NCBI RefSeq assembly: GCF_022213955.1
Contig: NZ_JAKNTW010000040.1
Coordinates: 1-64,000, forward strand
DNA length: 64,000 nt
Source of the DNA: Dolomitihabitans soli
GTDB lineage: Bacteria > Actinomycetota > Actinomycetes > Streptosporangiales > Streptosporangiaceae
Reading direction: 5' to 3'
Part shown: positions 56,867 through 64,000 of the stretch, one piece after another
How the letters are laid out: every line of letters begins with the position of its first letter
How positions within the stretch are numbered: the first letter of the stretch is position 1
Notes under the pieces: generated by a model
What the model saw: the letters and a program-made list of their open reading frames with translations, nothing else
What the model was told of the DNA's origin: nothing
The model's database searches: none
Translations under genes and position numbers: made by a program

Positions 56867-59800
56867 TCAGGCGAGGCCGCGGGCCATCACGTTGAACCCG
56901 ACGGTTTTGCCGATCTTGTCGATGTCGGGTTCCTCACGGACGGTCGAGCCGGACATGTCGACGTTGACCGTCACCCCGCCGGCTTGGCGGAGGAACTCCT
57001 GACCGGGTCCGCTGCCCATCGGGATGCTGTACCCGGGGTCTCCTGTCACCCACCCGGCGCCGAGCTGCGGCCCCTTCTCCGGCTTGGCCACCTGGGGGAC
57101 GCCGAGAGCCTTGCCCACGACGCCGGCCATCGCCTGCTCGACCGCGCCCTTCATGCCGACGATCCCCTGGATCCACCCGGCCATGGTGTTCATGCCGATC
57201 TCCGCCATGACCTGACTGGGAGATTTGATCTTCAACTCTTTCTTGATCGCCTTCACCAGGGCTTGGACGACCTTCTGCATCTCCGCGTCCAACTTCTTCA
57301 GGCTGTCCTGCAGACCGGTCAGATAGCCGGCACCCGCCTTCTTCCCGACGTCATACAAGGCGTCGGCGCCGCTCTTGCCGAGCTTCTTCGACATGGTGTC
57401 GATCTGCTTCTGCGCCTTGTTGATCGCCTTGATCTCCGAGCCGTCCGCGCCGACGAGCGACTCCGCGAGACTGCCGCCGGCCTCGACACCGGCGTCGATG
57501 ATCTGCTTCAGCGTGGCCTTGTTCAAGCCGCGGCGGGCGAGCTCCTGGATGTTGTTGGCGAAGTCCTTGAGCGCCTGCCCGCGGTCCTTCAGTCCCGTCA
57601 GGATGTCGCCCGGGCCCGCGCCGTCCTCCAGCTTCAGGCCGGTGATGCCCGCCCACTCCGCGGCGTCGCCGGCGACCTGCTTGGCGTACTCCTTCGCGTC
57701 CGCCAGGCGCTGCACGAGCGCCTCGCGCTGCAACGCCAGGTCCTCCAGCGACTTGTTGCCGGCCCTGATGTAGATGAGCAGCCCCTCGGCGACGTCCGGC
57801 TGAGACTTGAACGCCTCCTTCACCGTGGTGACCATCTTCTCGACGGTCGCCTTGACGTTGCCCTCCTGCTCCGTCAGGCCCTGGATGAGGCCCTGCATGG
57901 TCCACTTGCCGATGTCGGCGAACACCTTGCTCGGGCTGGCGATGCCGAGCAGGTTCTTGGCCCCCTGAATCGCGCCGTCGACGACGCCCTTGGCGGCGTC
58001 GACCACCGCGGTGGCCATGTTCTTGATGCCGTTGATCAGACCCTGCACCAGGTCTTTGCCTGACTGCAGCAGCAGGCTGCCGAGATTGCCGAGACCGGTC
58101 ACGATCTTGCTCGGCAGGTCCTTGATCCAGGCCACCATCTCGGTGAACTTGGTGACGGCCCAGTCCTTGGCGGCGCCGAACCATTCGGCGAACTTGCCAG
58201 GCAGTTTGCCGACGTTGTTGACCAGCCAGGCGATCGCCTCGGCGACCTTCTCGATGATCCCGGCGGCGAGCTTGACGAACCAGCTGATCACATCGGCGAT
58301 GATCGAGATCAGCTTGGTGAGGATCGGCAGGACCGCGCCGAGGATCGTCCCGACCAGCTTGGCCAGGATCGAGATGATCGGGGTGACGGCCCCGACGATC
58401 TCCACCAGGGGCGGCAGGATCGGCGTGAGGGCGCCGAGGAGCTCGCCGAACACGCCGACGATCTCCACCAGGATCGGCGCCAGGGCGAGCACCAGCTCGC
58501 TGAGCACCGGCAGGATCTCGCCGATCAGCGGCGCGAACGCGCCCAGCAGCTGCCCGACGACGCCCACGATGGGCGTGAACGCGGGCAGCAGCCCGATGAC
58601 CGCTGAGATCACCTGCATGGCCACGGGAGCCAGCGCGGACAGCGCGGTCACCAGAGCGGCGCCGATGGTCTGGGCCAGCTGGGTGATGACGGGCATCAGC
58701 GGCATGACGGCCTGGACCAGCATCGACAGCGCCTGGACCAGCATCTGCCCGATCTGCCCGGCGACCTGGGCCACCAGAGTGATCAGCGGCGTCAGCACCG
58801 GAACCAGCGAGCCGATCATGGTGGCGATCTGCAGCAGCAGCGGAGTGACCACCTGAACGGCCTGCGCCAGCACCCCGCCCAACGTCTGGGCGAGCGCCGA
58901 GATCGGGCCCAGCAGCGGCGTGAACGCGGTGACCAGGGTTTGCAGGACTTGCACCAGGGCGCCGCCGAGCGCGGCCACCAGCTGCCCGACGATCGGCAGC
59001 AGCGGCGCGAGCGCGGGCAGCAGCGCGCCGATGATCTGGCTGGCCAGCGTGGCGATCGGCGGGAGCAGCGGCGCGAGCGCGGTGATCAGCTGCCCGAACG
59101 CGCCGGCGATCTGCCCGATCGCGGGAGTGATCGCGGTGAGCGCGGTCACCAGGGCGCCGACGAGGACTTGGGCGACCTGGGCGAGCACCGGCATCAGCGC
59201 GCCGGCCAGGGTGGAGGCGAGGGCCAGGATGGGCGGCAGGAGCGGCATCAGCGCGGCGATGAACTGGCCCAGTGAGGTGATGATGGGGCCGATCACCGGT
59301 CCCAGCGCGGTCAGGGCCGCGCCGAGGGACGCCGACAGGGCGGCGGCGATGGTCTGCAGCCCGGCCATGAGCGGCCCGACCAGGACGCCGGCGAAGTTGA
59401 CGAACGCGGCCAGGAGCGGGCCGAGGGCCTGCAGCAGCCCGCCGATGCCGGTCACCAGCTGCGCCAGGAATCCGCTGTTCTGCGCGAACGCGGCGCTGAT
59501 CGGGGCGAGGAACCCGGCGAGCTGCCCGCCGACCGTGCCCATCACGCCGGCGAGCTCGCCGAGCATGGGCGCGACCGCGCTGACGATGCCGCTGATCGCG
59601 GGGAGCAGCGGGCCGAGCATCGCCTGGGCGCCGGTGGTGAACTGCCCGATGAGCGGCGCGATCTGAGCGAACATGCCCTGCAGGGCGGGCGCGATCTGGG
59701 AGGAGAACGTCTCCTTGACCCGGCCCGCCATCGAGGCGAGCGGGCCTTCCAGGACCGACGCGGCGTCGGCCAGGTCGCTCTTGACGGATGTGCCGAGGTC

Positions 59801-60085
59801 GGCGAAAGCGGCCTTGACCTTCTCCGCCTCCATCGCCGCGGTGATGCCGACCTTGGCGATGGACGCGACGACCTTGACGTAGGCGCCGGCCAGGCCGGCG
59901 GCGACGCCGACGCCGGCGGCGCCCAGGCCCATGAGGGCGCCGCTGGAGACGAGGGCCGCGCCGGAGATCTTCCCGGTTGACGCCGCGACGCCTGACAGCG
60001 CCGAGTGGGTGCCGTCGAGGGTTTTGCGGAACGCGGAGTCGTCGGCGGTGATGTAGGCGACGAGCTCGCCGATCGTGAGCGACAC
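56867..60085 (-). CDS. Tail tape measure protein
   Basis: 1072 residues. The N-terminus (GELVAYITADDSAFRKTLDG) is the usual tape-measure start. Residues ~150-640 are a long series of hydrophobic helices with repeats of the type ALAPLLPPIATLASQIIGAL, LLPALAPLLPIVGQLVAALG. Later parts are amphipathic coiled coils (ADAKEYAKQVAGDAAEWAGI) and a conserved EIGMNTMAGWIQGI end. It sets tail length; at ~1.5 angstrom per residue a ~160-nm tail is expected. Start GTG 60083-60085; its ribosome site lies in a hairpin. Confidence 0.95.
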   Translation of the reverse strand: MSLTIGELVAYITADDSAFRKTLDGTHSALSGVAASTGKISGAALVSSGALMGLGAAGVGVAAGLAGAYVKVVASIAKVGITAAMEAEKVKAAFADLGTSVKSDLADAASVLEGPLASMAGRVKETFSSQIAPALQGMFAQIAPLIGQFTTGAQAMLGPLLPAISGIVSAVAPMLGELAGVMGTVGGQLAGFLAPISAAFAQNSGFLAQLVTGIGGLLQALGPLLAAFVNFAGVLVGPLMAGLQTIAAALSASLGAALTALGPVIGPIITSLGQFIAALMPLLPPILALASTLAGALMPVLAQVAQVLVGALVTALTAITPAIGQIAGAFGQLITALAPLLPPIATLASQIIGALLPALAPLLPIVGQLVAALGGALVQVLQTLVTAFTPLLGPISALAQTLGGVLAQAVQVVTPLLLQIATMIGSLVPVLTPLITLVAQVAGQIGQMLVQALSMLVQAVMPLMPVITQLAQTIGAALVTALSALAPVAMQVISAVIGLLPAFTPIVGVVGQLLGAFAPLIGEILPVLSELVLALAPILVEIVGVFGELLGALTPILPPLVEIVGAVTPIISILAKLVGTILGAVLPILTKLISIIADVISWFVKLAAGIIEKVAEAIAWLVNNVGKLPGKFAEWFGAAKDWAVTKFTEMVAWIKDLPSKIVTGLGNLGSLLLQSGKDLVQGLINGIKNMATAVVDAAKGVVDGAIQGAKNLLGIASPSKVFADIGKWTMQGLIQGLTEQEGNVKATVEKMVTTVKEAFKSQPDVAEGLLIYIRAGNKSLEDLALQREALVQRLADAKEYAKQVAGDAAEWAGITGLKLEDGAGPGDILTGLKDRGQALKDFANNIQELARRGLNKATLKQIIDAGVEAGGSLAESLVGADGSEIKAINKAQKQIDTMSKKLGKSGADALYDVGKKAGAGYLTGLQDSLKKLDAEMQKVVQALVKAIKKELKIKSPSQVMAEIGMNTMAGWIQGIVGMKGAVEQAMAGVVGKALGVPQVAKPEKGPQLGAGWVTGDPGYSIPMGSGPGQEFLRQAGGVTVNVDMSGSTVREEPDIDKIGKTVGFNVMARGLA

Positions 60086-60102
60086 GGGAGATTCACCTCC
60101 CG
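60085..60102 (-). promoter_or_regulatory. Hairpin covering the tape-measure ribosome site
   Basis: cgggag (60085-60090) pairs with ctcccg (60097-60102), loop attcac; on the mRNA the GGAGG lies in the 5' arm and the GTG start abuts the 3' arm. Ribosomes ending the chaperone frame at 60113 would open it, so coupling of tape-measure translation is likely. Confidence 0.5.
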
Positions 60103-60112
60103 GGTGTTCAGG

Positions 60113-60756
60113 TCACAGCGTGCCGATGAAGGATTGCGCGGCGTCGCCGCGGAGCTCGATTGGCTGGCGGGCCAGCAGCTGGCGATACAGGGAGTCGGCG
60201 GACAGGCCGTTCAGCAGCACGGTGAACTCGCTGTTCGGCAGGTCGGGCAGCTCCCGGCGGGTGATGCCGTACTCCCGCCGGAAGTCCGCCTGGACGGCCC
60301 ACCAGAATCTGCGGACCGGATCTACTTCTTCCGGTTCGCGGGCTGTGCTTTTCCCCGCTCGAGGACCCGGTCGTAGGCCTGGCGGAAGGAGATGTCGGTC
60401 CCGGATGCCTGCGCGATCGCCCAGGCGAGGACGGTCTGCAGCTCGGTGGCGCCCATCCCGGCCTCGATCCAGGTGTCGAGCACGTCGCCGCCGAACACGT
60501 CGGCCAGGAGGCTGGCGATGTCCTCTTCCTTGTCGGAGTGCTGCAGACGCTCGATCTTGCGGGTGACACGCAGCGGCAGGTCGCGCGGCACGGTGACGGT
60601 GACGCCGCGGATCACCTCGGTGCGGGGCTTCTGGTCGGCCTCGATCTGGGACCAGAACGCGTCCCAGGACGCGTACTCGCCGGGCTGACCGGGCTCGGCA
60701 TCGGCGTGGCGGACGGTGTTCTCGTGGTCGACCTCGACCGGCTCGGAATTCGGCAT
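60113..60756 (-). CDS. Tail assembly chaperone GT (made by -1 frameshift)
   Basis: The frame of the 144-residue G protein shifts by -1 at GGGAAAA (60355-60349). After AAA the ribosome continues AGC ACA GCC..., giving STAREPEEVDPVRRFWWAVQ, ADFRREYGITRRELPDLPNS, EFTVLLNGLSADSLYRQLL and a stop at 60113. The fusion has ~214 residues. FWWAVQADFRREYG and VLLNGLSADS are typical of the T half in actinophages. G binds the tail tube and T the tape measure during assembly. Confidence 0.85.
60322..60756 (-). CDS. Tail assembly chaperone G
   Basis: 144 residues. ATG 60754-60756 overlaps the stop of the tail tube gene (TGATG). Mid part: YASWDAFWSQIEADQKPRTE, VIRGVTVTVPRDLPLRVTRK, then IASLLADVFGGDVLDTWIEA, GMGATELQTVLAWAIAQASG. 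The end (ERGKAQPANRKK) contains the slippery site. It precedes the tape measure gene, the standard place. Confidence 0.9.
   Translation of the reverse strand: MPNSEPVEVDHENTVRHADAEPGQPGEYASWDAFWSQIEADQKPRTEVIRGVTVTVPRDLPLRVTRKIERLQHSDKEEDIASLLADVFGGDVLDTWIEAGMGATELQTVLAWAIAQASGTDISFRQAYDRVLERGKAQPANRKK
60349..60355 (-). other. -1 frameshift slippery heptamer
   Basis: On the minus strand the zero-frame codons are CGG GGA AAA GCA, so G GGA AAA is an exact X XXY YYZ heptamer. After the -1 shift the frame is open for 78 further codons. Eight codons separate it from the zero-frame stop at 60322. Confidence 0.85.
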
Positions 60757-61217
60757 CAGGCCACCGCCGCCGTGGTCGTCGCGCCGCTCTTGGTGAGGGT
60801 GGCGCCCCAGCTGCTCTTGTCGTTGTTGCCGCCGCCCTGCTCGGCGAGGGTGAACGTGCACGTCCAGATCCGCCATTGCGCGTCCATCGGGTGGCGGAAG
60901 CGGATCTGGCCGAGGCTGTCGTAGCCGACCTTGTCCTCTCCGCACATGGCCTCGACGCGGGCCCGGCCGGGCGGCAGCGCGCCGGTGGCGTCGTCCTTCA
61001 TCAGCTGGCCTTCCAGCTCCATGCTGGCGCCGCGCTGCATGATCTCGCCCTCGTACACGCCTTCGCTGTCGAAGTCCGTGGTCTCCGTGGTCTCCTCGTT
61101 CTCGCCGAGGTTGACGTTGACGTTGGTGAGGTTCTCGACGGTGAGCCACGTGGGGGAGACGTTGCCGTCGCTGACCTGCAGGACGATGTCGCGTGCGTTG
61201 ATACGACGCTGGGTCAT
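60756..61217 (-). CDS. Major tail (tube) protein
   Basis: 153 residues. NARDIVLQVSDGNVSPTWLT, VENLTNVNVNLGENEETTET, TDFDSEGVYEGEIMQRGASM, ELEGQLMKDD and QWRIWTCTFTLAEQGGG are the pattern of phage tail tube proteins of actinophages. Beta-barrel hexamers stack to form the tube. Lies just before the chaperone pair as expected. Confidence 0.85.
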   Translation of the reverse strand: MTQRRINARDIVLQVSDGNVSPTWLTVENLTNVNVNLGENEETTETTDFDSEGVYEGEIMQRGASMELEGQLMKDDATGALPPGRARVEAMCGEDKVGYDSLGQIRFRHPMDAQWRIWTCTFTLAEQGGGNNDKSSWGATLTKSGATTTAAVA

Positions 61218-61232
61218 AGGGGTTACGCCTCC

Positions 61233-61649
61233 TCAGACGCGGTTCACGGTGGTGCGCTGCACGTCGCAGCGGACGTTGACGGTCCACGACGGCCGGTTGT
61301 TGCCGTCCTGTCCGATGGGTATGGGGCCGCCCTGCAGGCCGACCATGAGTTCCAGCCAGGTGCCGCCGGCCAGCGTCCGGTTGTCGAGGCCGTGCAGGCG
61401 GTCGTAGACGGCTTGGGCGCGTTCCTCGACGGCGTCCTCGTCGTCAGCCGGGCCGCGCACGCGTATCTGCAGGTTGACCTGATCCCACGGGTTCTTGCTG
61501 TCGGACTCCGGGCCCGGGTAGCGGGACACGACCAGGCAGGCGTCGGGCTCGGGCGGGGACTTGCGGAGGAAGATGTCGCCGGCGGGCCCGTCGTAGACGC
61601 CGAGGCCGAGCTCGGCGAGCAGCCGGCCGAACTCCTCCAGCGGCGTCAC
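61233..61649 (-). CDS. Tail terminator / minor capsid-type protein
   Basis: 138 residues. PLEEFGRLLAELGLGVYDGP, EPDACLVVSRYPGPESDSKN, PWDQVNLQIRVRGPADDEDA match the minor-capsid (Gp13/Gp17-like) tail completion proteins. It closes the end of the tail before head joining. GTG 61647-61649 overlaps the previous stop (GTGA). Confidence 0.8.
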   Translation of the reverse strand: MTPLEEFGRLLAELGLGVYDGPAGDIFLRKSPPEPDACLVVSRYPGPESDSKNPWDQVNLQIRVRGPADDEDAVEERAQAVYDRLHGLDNRTLAGGTWLELMVGLQGGPIPIGQDGNNRPSWTVNVRCDVQRTTVNRV

Positions 61650-62002
61650 CGCAGCTCCTGGCCGAGCTCGGCGGCGATGATGCGCCGCATCTCGTCCTGC
61701 TCGGCGTGGAACGGCGCCTCCAGGTACTTGCTGGTCTTGCCCGCGTCGTGGTCCAGCTCGAGATCCTCGTGCTGCACCACGGCGTACTCGCCGTCGAAGG
61801 ACACGGCGGCCCGCAGCTGCGCGGCGTCGGAGGTCGCGGTGCCGGTTTCGACGAGGCCGAGGTGCTCGATCGGGGTGACCTCCACCGCTTTGTCCAGCAG
61901 GTGCTCGGCGGCGTTGTGCAGGCCTCGGGCGGTGGCTGCCCGCTCGCGCGTCTTGGCCAGCCCGCCGTGCCACTTCAGGTCGAAGCGGATCTTCGCGGTC
62001 AC
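61646..62002 (-). CDS. HK97 gp10-like tail/head connector protein
   Basis: 118 residues. KIRFDLKWHGGLAKTRERAA, LLDKAVEVTPIEHLGLVETG, EYAVVQHEDLELDHDAGKTS and KYLEAPFHAEQDEMRRIIA are the classical layout of gp10/minor capsid proteins. ATG 62000-62002. Confidence 0.8.
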   Translation of the reverse strand: MTAKIRFDLKWHGGLAKTRERAATARGLHNAAEHLLDKAVEVTPIEHLGLVETGTATSDAAQLRAAVSFDGEYAVVQHEDLELDHDAGKTSKYLEAPFHAEQDEMRRIIAAELGQELR

Positions 62003-62313
62003 GTCAGCGTCACCTCCAGGTGGTCACGTACCGGGCCGGTCGCGCCCTCGCGCCGGTTGGCGGTGATCACGGTCGTGGTCCGCCCGGAGGGGACGGTGAC
62101 CTTCGAGCGGGGCGGGATGGTCGCGCCTGGGTTGAGATACACCGTGGTCTCGGAGGTGACCTCCTCGCCGGCGGTGTTGCGGACCAGTTGCCGCTTGTCC
62201 TGCACGTAGCCGCGGTAGGTGACCGCCGCGCCGTAGGTGGCGCCTGACGGGCCGGTGCCGAGGTAGGGCTGCACGGTGATCGTGTGACGCAGCAGATGAT
62301 CCGACAGGGCCAT
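61999..62313 (-). CDS. Head closure / stopper-type protein
   Basis: 104 residues. LSDHLLRHTITVQPYLGTGP, YGAAVTYRGYVQDKRQLVRN, TTVYLNPGATIPPRSKVTVP: beta-barrel head-tail joining protein of the gp9/gp16 type. Overlaps the gp10-like gene by 4 bp. Confidence 0.8.
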   Translation of the reverse strand: MALSDHLLRHTITVQPYLGTGPSGATYGAAVTYRGYVQDKRQLVRNTAGEEVTSETTVYLNPGATIPPRSKVTVPSGRTTTVITANRREGATGPVRDHLEVTLT

Positions 62314-62315
62314 CG

Positions 62316-62507
62316 CTACCTCGCGCGTGGGCGCGGCGACTCCGGCGGCTCGGCGGGCTCGTCCGGCGGCGCCTGTACCATCACCCGCCAGCCGCCCTTC
62401 TCCTCCAGGGCGGCGACGCCGAGCCGGGTGTCCTCGTAGGATCCGTCGGCGGCGTAGACACGTTCGAGGACCTGGCCCTCATCGTCGACGCGTTCGTAGC
62501 GGCCCAT
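62316..62507 (-). CDS. Small hypothetical phage protein (63 aa)
   Basis: GRYERVDDEGQVLERVYAAD, DTRLGVAALEEKGGWRVMVQ, Pro-rich end. ATG 62505-62507 overlaps the preceding stop (TGATG). No family recognised; a small protein at this place occurs in many actinophages. Confidence 0.6.
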   Translation of the reverse strand: MGRYERVDDEGQVLERVYAADGSYEDTRLGVAALEEKGGWRVMVQAPPDEPAEPPESPRPRAR

Positions 62508-62854
62508 CAGTCCAGCACCGCCACGGTGACGCTGGTCGGGGTGGTGCCGGCGAAGTTGATGTGGACGGTCCCGTCGGCCTGCCGGAACTCGGGCCCGAAC
62601 GGGCCGAACAGCTTGTGGCCGGCCGCGGCGATGGTCCCGCCGCCGTCGGCGATGGCGCGGTTGCCCCGGCCGACGGTCTGCGGGGTGGGGAAGGTGACGG
62701 TGATCGAGGCGTCGTCGCCGTTGAGGATCCAGACGCGCCGGTCCTTGGTCCACATGAAGCTGTTGCCATCGGTGAGTTCGGCGGCGGTGTCGACGGCGGT
62801 CAGGTCGATGCCGTCCTCGCTGGAGGCGACGGCGGTCAGAGCGGTTCGTGCCAC
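62507..62854 (-). CDS. Beta-sandwich phage structural protein (115 aa)
   Basis: GTG 62852-62854 with GGAGGAG upstream. LTAVASSEDGIDLTAVDTAA, FMWTKDRRVWILNGDDASIT, VGRGNRAIADGGGTIAAAG: Ig-like beta strands. Might be a head decoration or minor structural protein. Function uncertain. Confidence 0.6.
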   Translation of the reverse strand: MARTALTAVASSEDGIDLTAVDTAAELTDGNSFMWTKDRRVWILNGDDASITVTFPTPQTVGRGNRAIADGGGTIAAAGHKLFGPFGPEFRQADGTVHINFAGTTPTSVTVAVLD

Positions 62855-62877
62855 GGTGTTTCTCCTCCGATGATGGG

Positions 62878-63435
62878 TCAGGTGCGGGCGCGGTAGAACC
62901 CGAGCGTGGCCCGCTCGCTCGTGGTCAGCCGCATCCCGGGGGTCGACCACTTCGCGGACCAGTCGCCGAGCCGTTCGGACTCCAGCCCGGTCGGGTTGGT
63001 CCAGCCGGCGTGGGCCAGGCGCAGGCAGATGCCCCTCACGTCATCGGGGATCGGGTTCCAGCCAGCGGTGTAGGCGACGTCGACGGCGCGTTCGATGCAC
63101 GGCCAGCAGCCGCCGATACGGCGCAACTTGCCGTACCGCGACCACCGGTAGTCGTCGTTCTCGACCAGGACCTTGGCGTCCTCGTCGAGGTCTTCGATGA
63201 CGCTCACCGCGGTGACGGCGGTGACCGGCCAGCGCGGCAGCAGCAGCACCGGGGTGCCGGTGCCGTCGATCTCGGCGGTTGAGTCGGCCAACGTGAGGGA
63301 CTGGCCGAGCTCGGCGTCGATCACGCCGTCGGCCAGGGTCAGCAGGAGTTCAGCGCGTGCCGTCTCGGCCGCATCCAGCCCGCCGGCGCCGCGGCCCATG
63401 AGCACGGCGAGCTCGTCGGCGGTGGCGTAGGCCAT
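62878..63435 (-). CDS. Head-tail adaptor (gp6-like) protein
   Basis: 185 residues. The front YATADELAVLMGRGAGGLDA, RAELLLTLADGVIDAELGQS, then LLLPRWPVTAVTAVSVIEDL and TAGWNPIPDDVRGICLRLAH match head-tail connector/adaptor proteins. It binds the portal and opens the way for the stopper. ATG 63433-63435 overlaps the previous stop. Confidence 0.85.
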   Translation of the reverse strand: MAYATADELAVLMGRGAGGLDAAETARAELLLTLADGVIDAELGQSLTLADSTAEIDGTGTPVLLLPRWPVTAVTAVSVIEDLDEDAKVLVENDDYRWSRYGKLRRIGGCWPCIERAVDVAYTAGWNPIPDDVRGICLRLAHAGWTNPTGLESERLGDWSAKWSTPGMRLTTSERATLGFYRART

Positions 63436-63647
63436 CAGCCGGCGCTTTCGCTTTCGGCTTTGCCGCCGCGGCGGGCCCGGTTGGCGGCCGGTACGGCGGG
63501 GCGGGTCCGCGTGGCGTGCTCGTCGACCGCGCGGGCGAACCCGCCGTCGATCAGCTCCTTGGCCTCCTCGGGCGGGAACACGGCCCGCTGACCCACCTGA
63601 ATGGTGCGGTCCGGGCTGGCGTACAGGGTCAGCATCTCGACCTGCAT
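63435..63647 (-). CDS. Small phage protein (70 aa)
   Basis: QVEMLTLYASPDRTIQVGQR, AVFPPEEAKELIDGGFARAV followed by a basic tail. The beta-rich front with EEAKELIDGGFA is a widely found small protein between capsid and connector genes in actinophages. Function unknown. Confidence 0.65.
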   Translation of the reverse strand: MQVEMLTLYASPDRTIQVGQRAVFPPEEAKELIDGGFARAVDEHATRTRPAVPAANRARRGGKAESESAG

Positions 63648-63717
63648 CAGCTGGTCCTTTCAGGTGGTGCCAGGCCCGGACGGCATGGGGGATGCCGCCC
63701 GGGCCCGGAGCGCGGAA

Positions 63718-64000
63718 TCAGGCGGGGAACTTGCGGGGCTTGCCGCGCACGACGAACGCGGCGAACACGCCGCCCGTCGACGGGGAACCGGTCGCGCCGG
63801 TGATCGCCACGCGGACGTACCGCTTGATGCCCTTGTAGCCGACCTCACGGACCACGTTGTCGTCGGCCGCGGCCAGGGCGGGCTCGGTGCCGATCAGGTC
63901 CGCGTCGGCCACCGCGGTGAAGTTGGAGTTGTCGTCGGACTCCTCCACCTGGAAGGTGTAGAGGGTGCCGTCGGTGATGGTGCCGGAGGCGATCACCACG
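63718..64000 (-). CDS. Structural protein upstream of connectors (partial at window edge)
   Basis: At least 93 residues, front cut by the right edge. TLYTFQVEESDDNSNFTAVA, ADLIGTEPALAAADDNVVRE, GYKGIKRYVRVAITGATGSP: a beta-sandwich protein commonly found right after the major capsid gene in actinophages. The true start lies outside. Its presence tells that capsid, portal and terminase should follow to the right. Confidence 0.7.
   Translation of the reverse strand, partial: VVIASGTITDGTLYTFQVEESDDNSNFTAVADADLIGTEPALAAADDNVVREVGYKGIKRYVRVAITGATGSPSTGGVFAAFVVRGKPRKFPA

Noticed and set aside
60108-60569. 153-codon minus-strand frame overlapping the chaperones
   Set aside because: It is in the third frame and reads Pro/Arg/Ser-rich nonsense; the true T frame ends at 60113 and is reached by -1 slippage from G.

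Overview
The window looks like the chromosome of a high-GC filamentous actinomycete, most likely of the Streptosporangiales (Nonomuraea / Streptosporangium type). Coding DNA is about 70% G+C, GTG and TTG starts are common, and the families present (HxlR and MarR pairs, ECF42 sigma factor with a DGPF/YCII partner, DUF1707, DUF4097, XRE-DUF397, FtsK/DUF2637 transfer proteins) are typical of that group. The species assignment is an inference.

Layout. (i) 1-27 kb is ordinary chromosome. It holds small stress and transport loci, many built as a regulator facing its target: MarR/GNAT, GbsR-like repressor/hydrolase with a perfect 26-bp palindrome, HxlR/oxidoreductase, HxlR/MFS, MarR/MFS plus P450, SRPBCC-YCII-ECF42, a DUF4097 / DrrAB-type ABC / DUF1707 cluster headed by a ribbon-helix-helix protein, a Ser/Thr kinase, and HxlR/tautomerase. 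(ii) 27-41 kb is a graveyard of integrated elements. The 3' half of a tRNA-Arg(ACG) gene (anticodon loop to 3' end, on the minus strand) occurs as three identical 44-bp copies at 32356, 36551 and 41157 and as a diverged copy at 27079. Copies 2 to 4 lie just right of strong hairpin terminators, and two of these follow tyrosine-integrase remnants. Cargo between the copies includes unrelated hypothetical genes, broken integrases and an AT-richer gene for a PIN-like nuclease. (iii) From 41.2 kb to the right edge lies the last, best-preserved element. Its left part has DUF6907-type CxxWC proteins, a DUF2637 membrane protein, an FtsK/TraB-type ATPase, a DUF397 protein and an XRE regulator, as in actinomycete integrative and conjugative elements. 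Its right part, all on the minus strand, is a siphophage late operon running from head-tail connectors through tail tube, tail-assembly chaperones with a textbook -1 slippery site, a 1072-residue tape measure and tail-tip proteins to an endolysin, small membrane proteins and a secreted lamin-tail-domain protein. No att copy separates the transfer-like and phage-like halves.

How it fits together. Each new element that enters a tRNA 3' end restores the tRNA at its far side and leaves the old 3' half behind. The series therefore reads as layers: oldest and most decayed at 27 kb, youngest and intact beyond 41 kb. The model predicts that the intact tRNA-Arg(ACG), and probably a working integrase, lie to the right of this window, beyond the terminase, portal and capsid genes.
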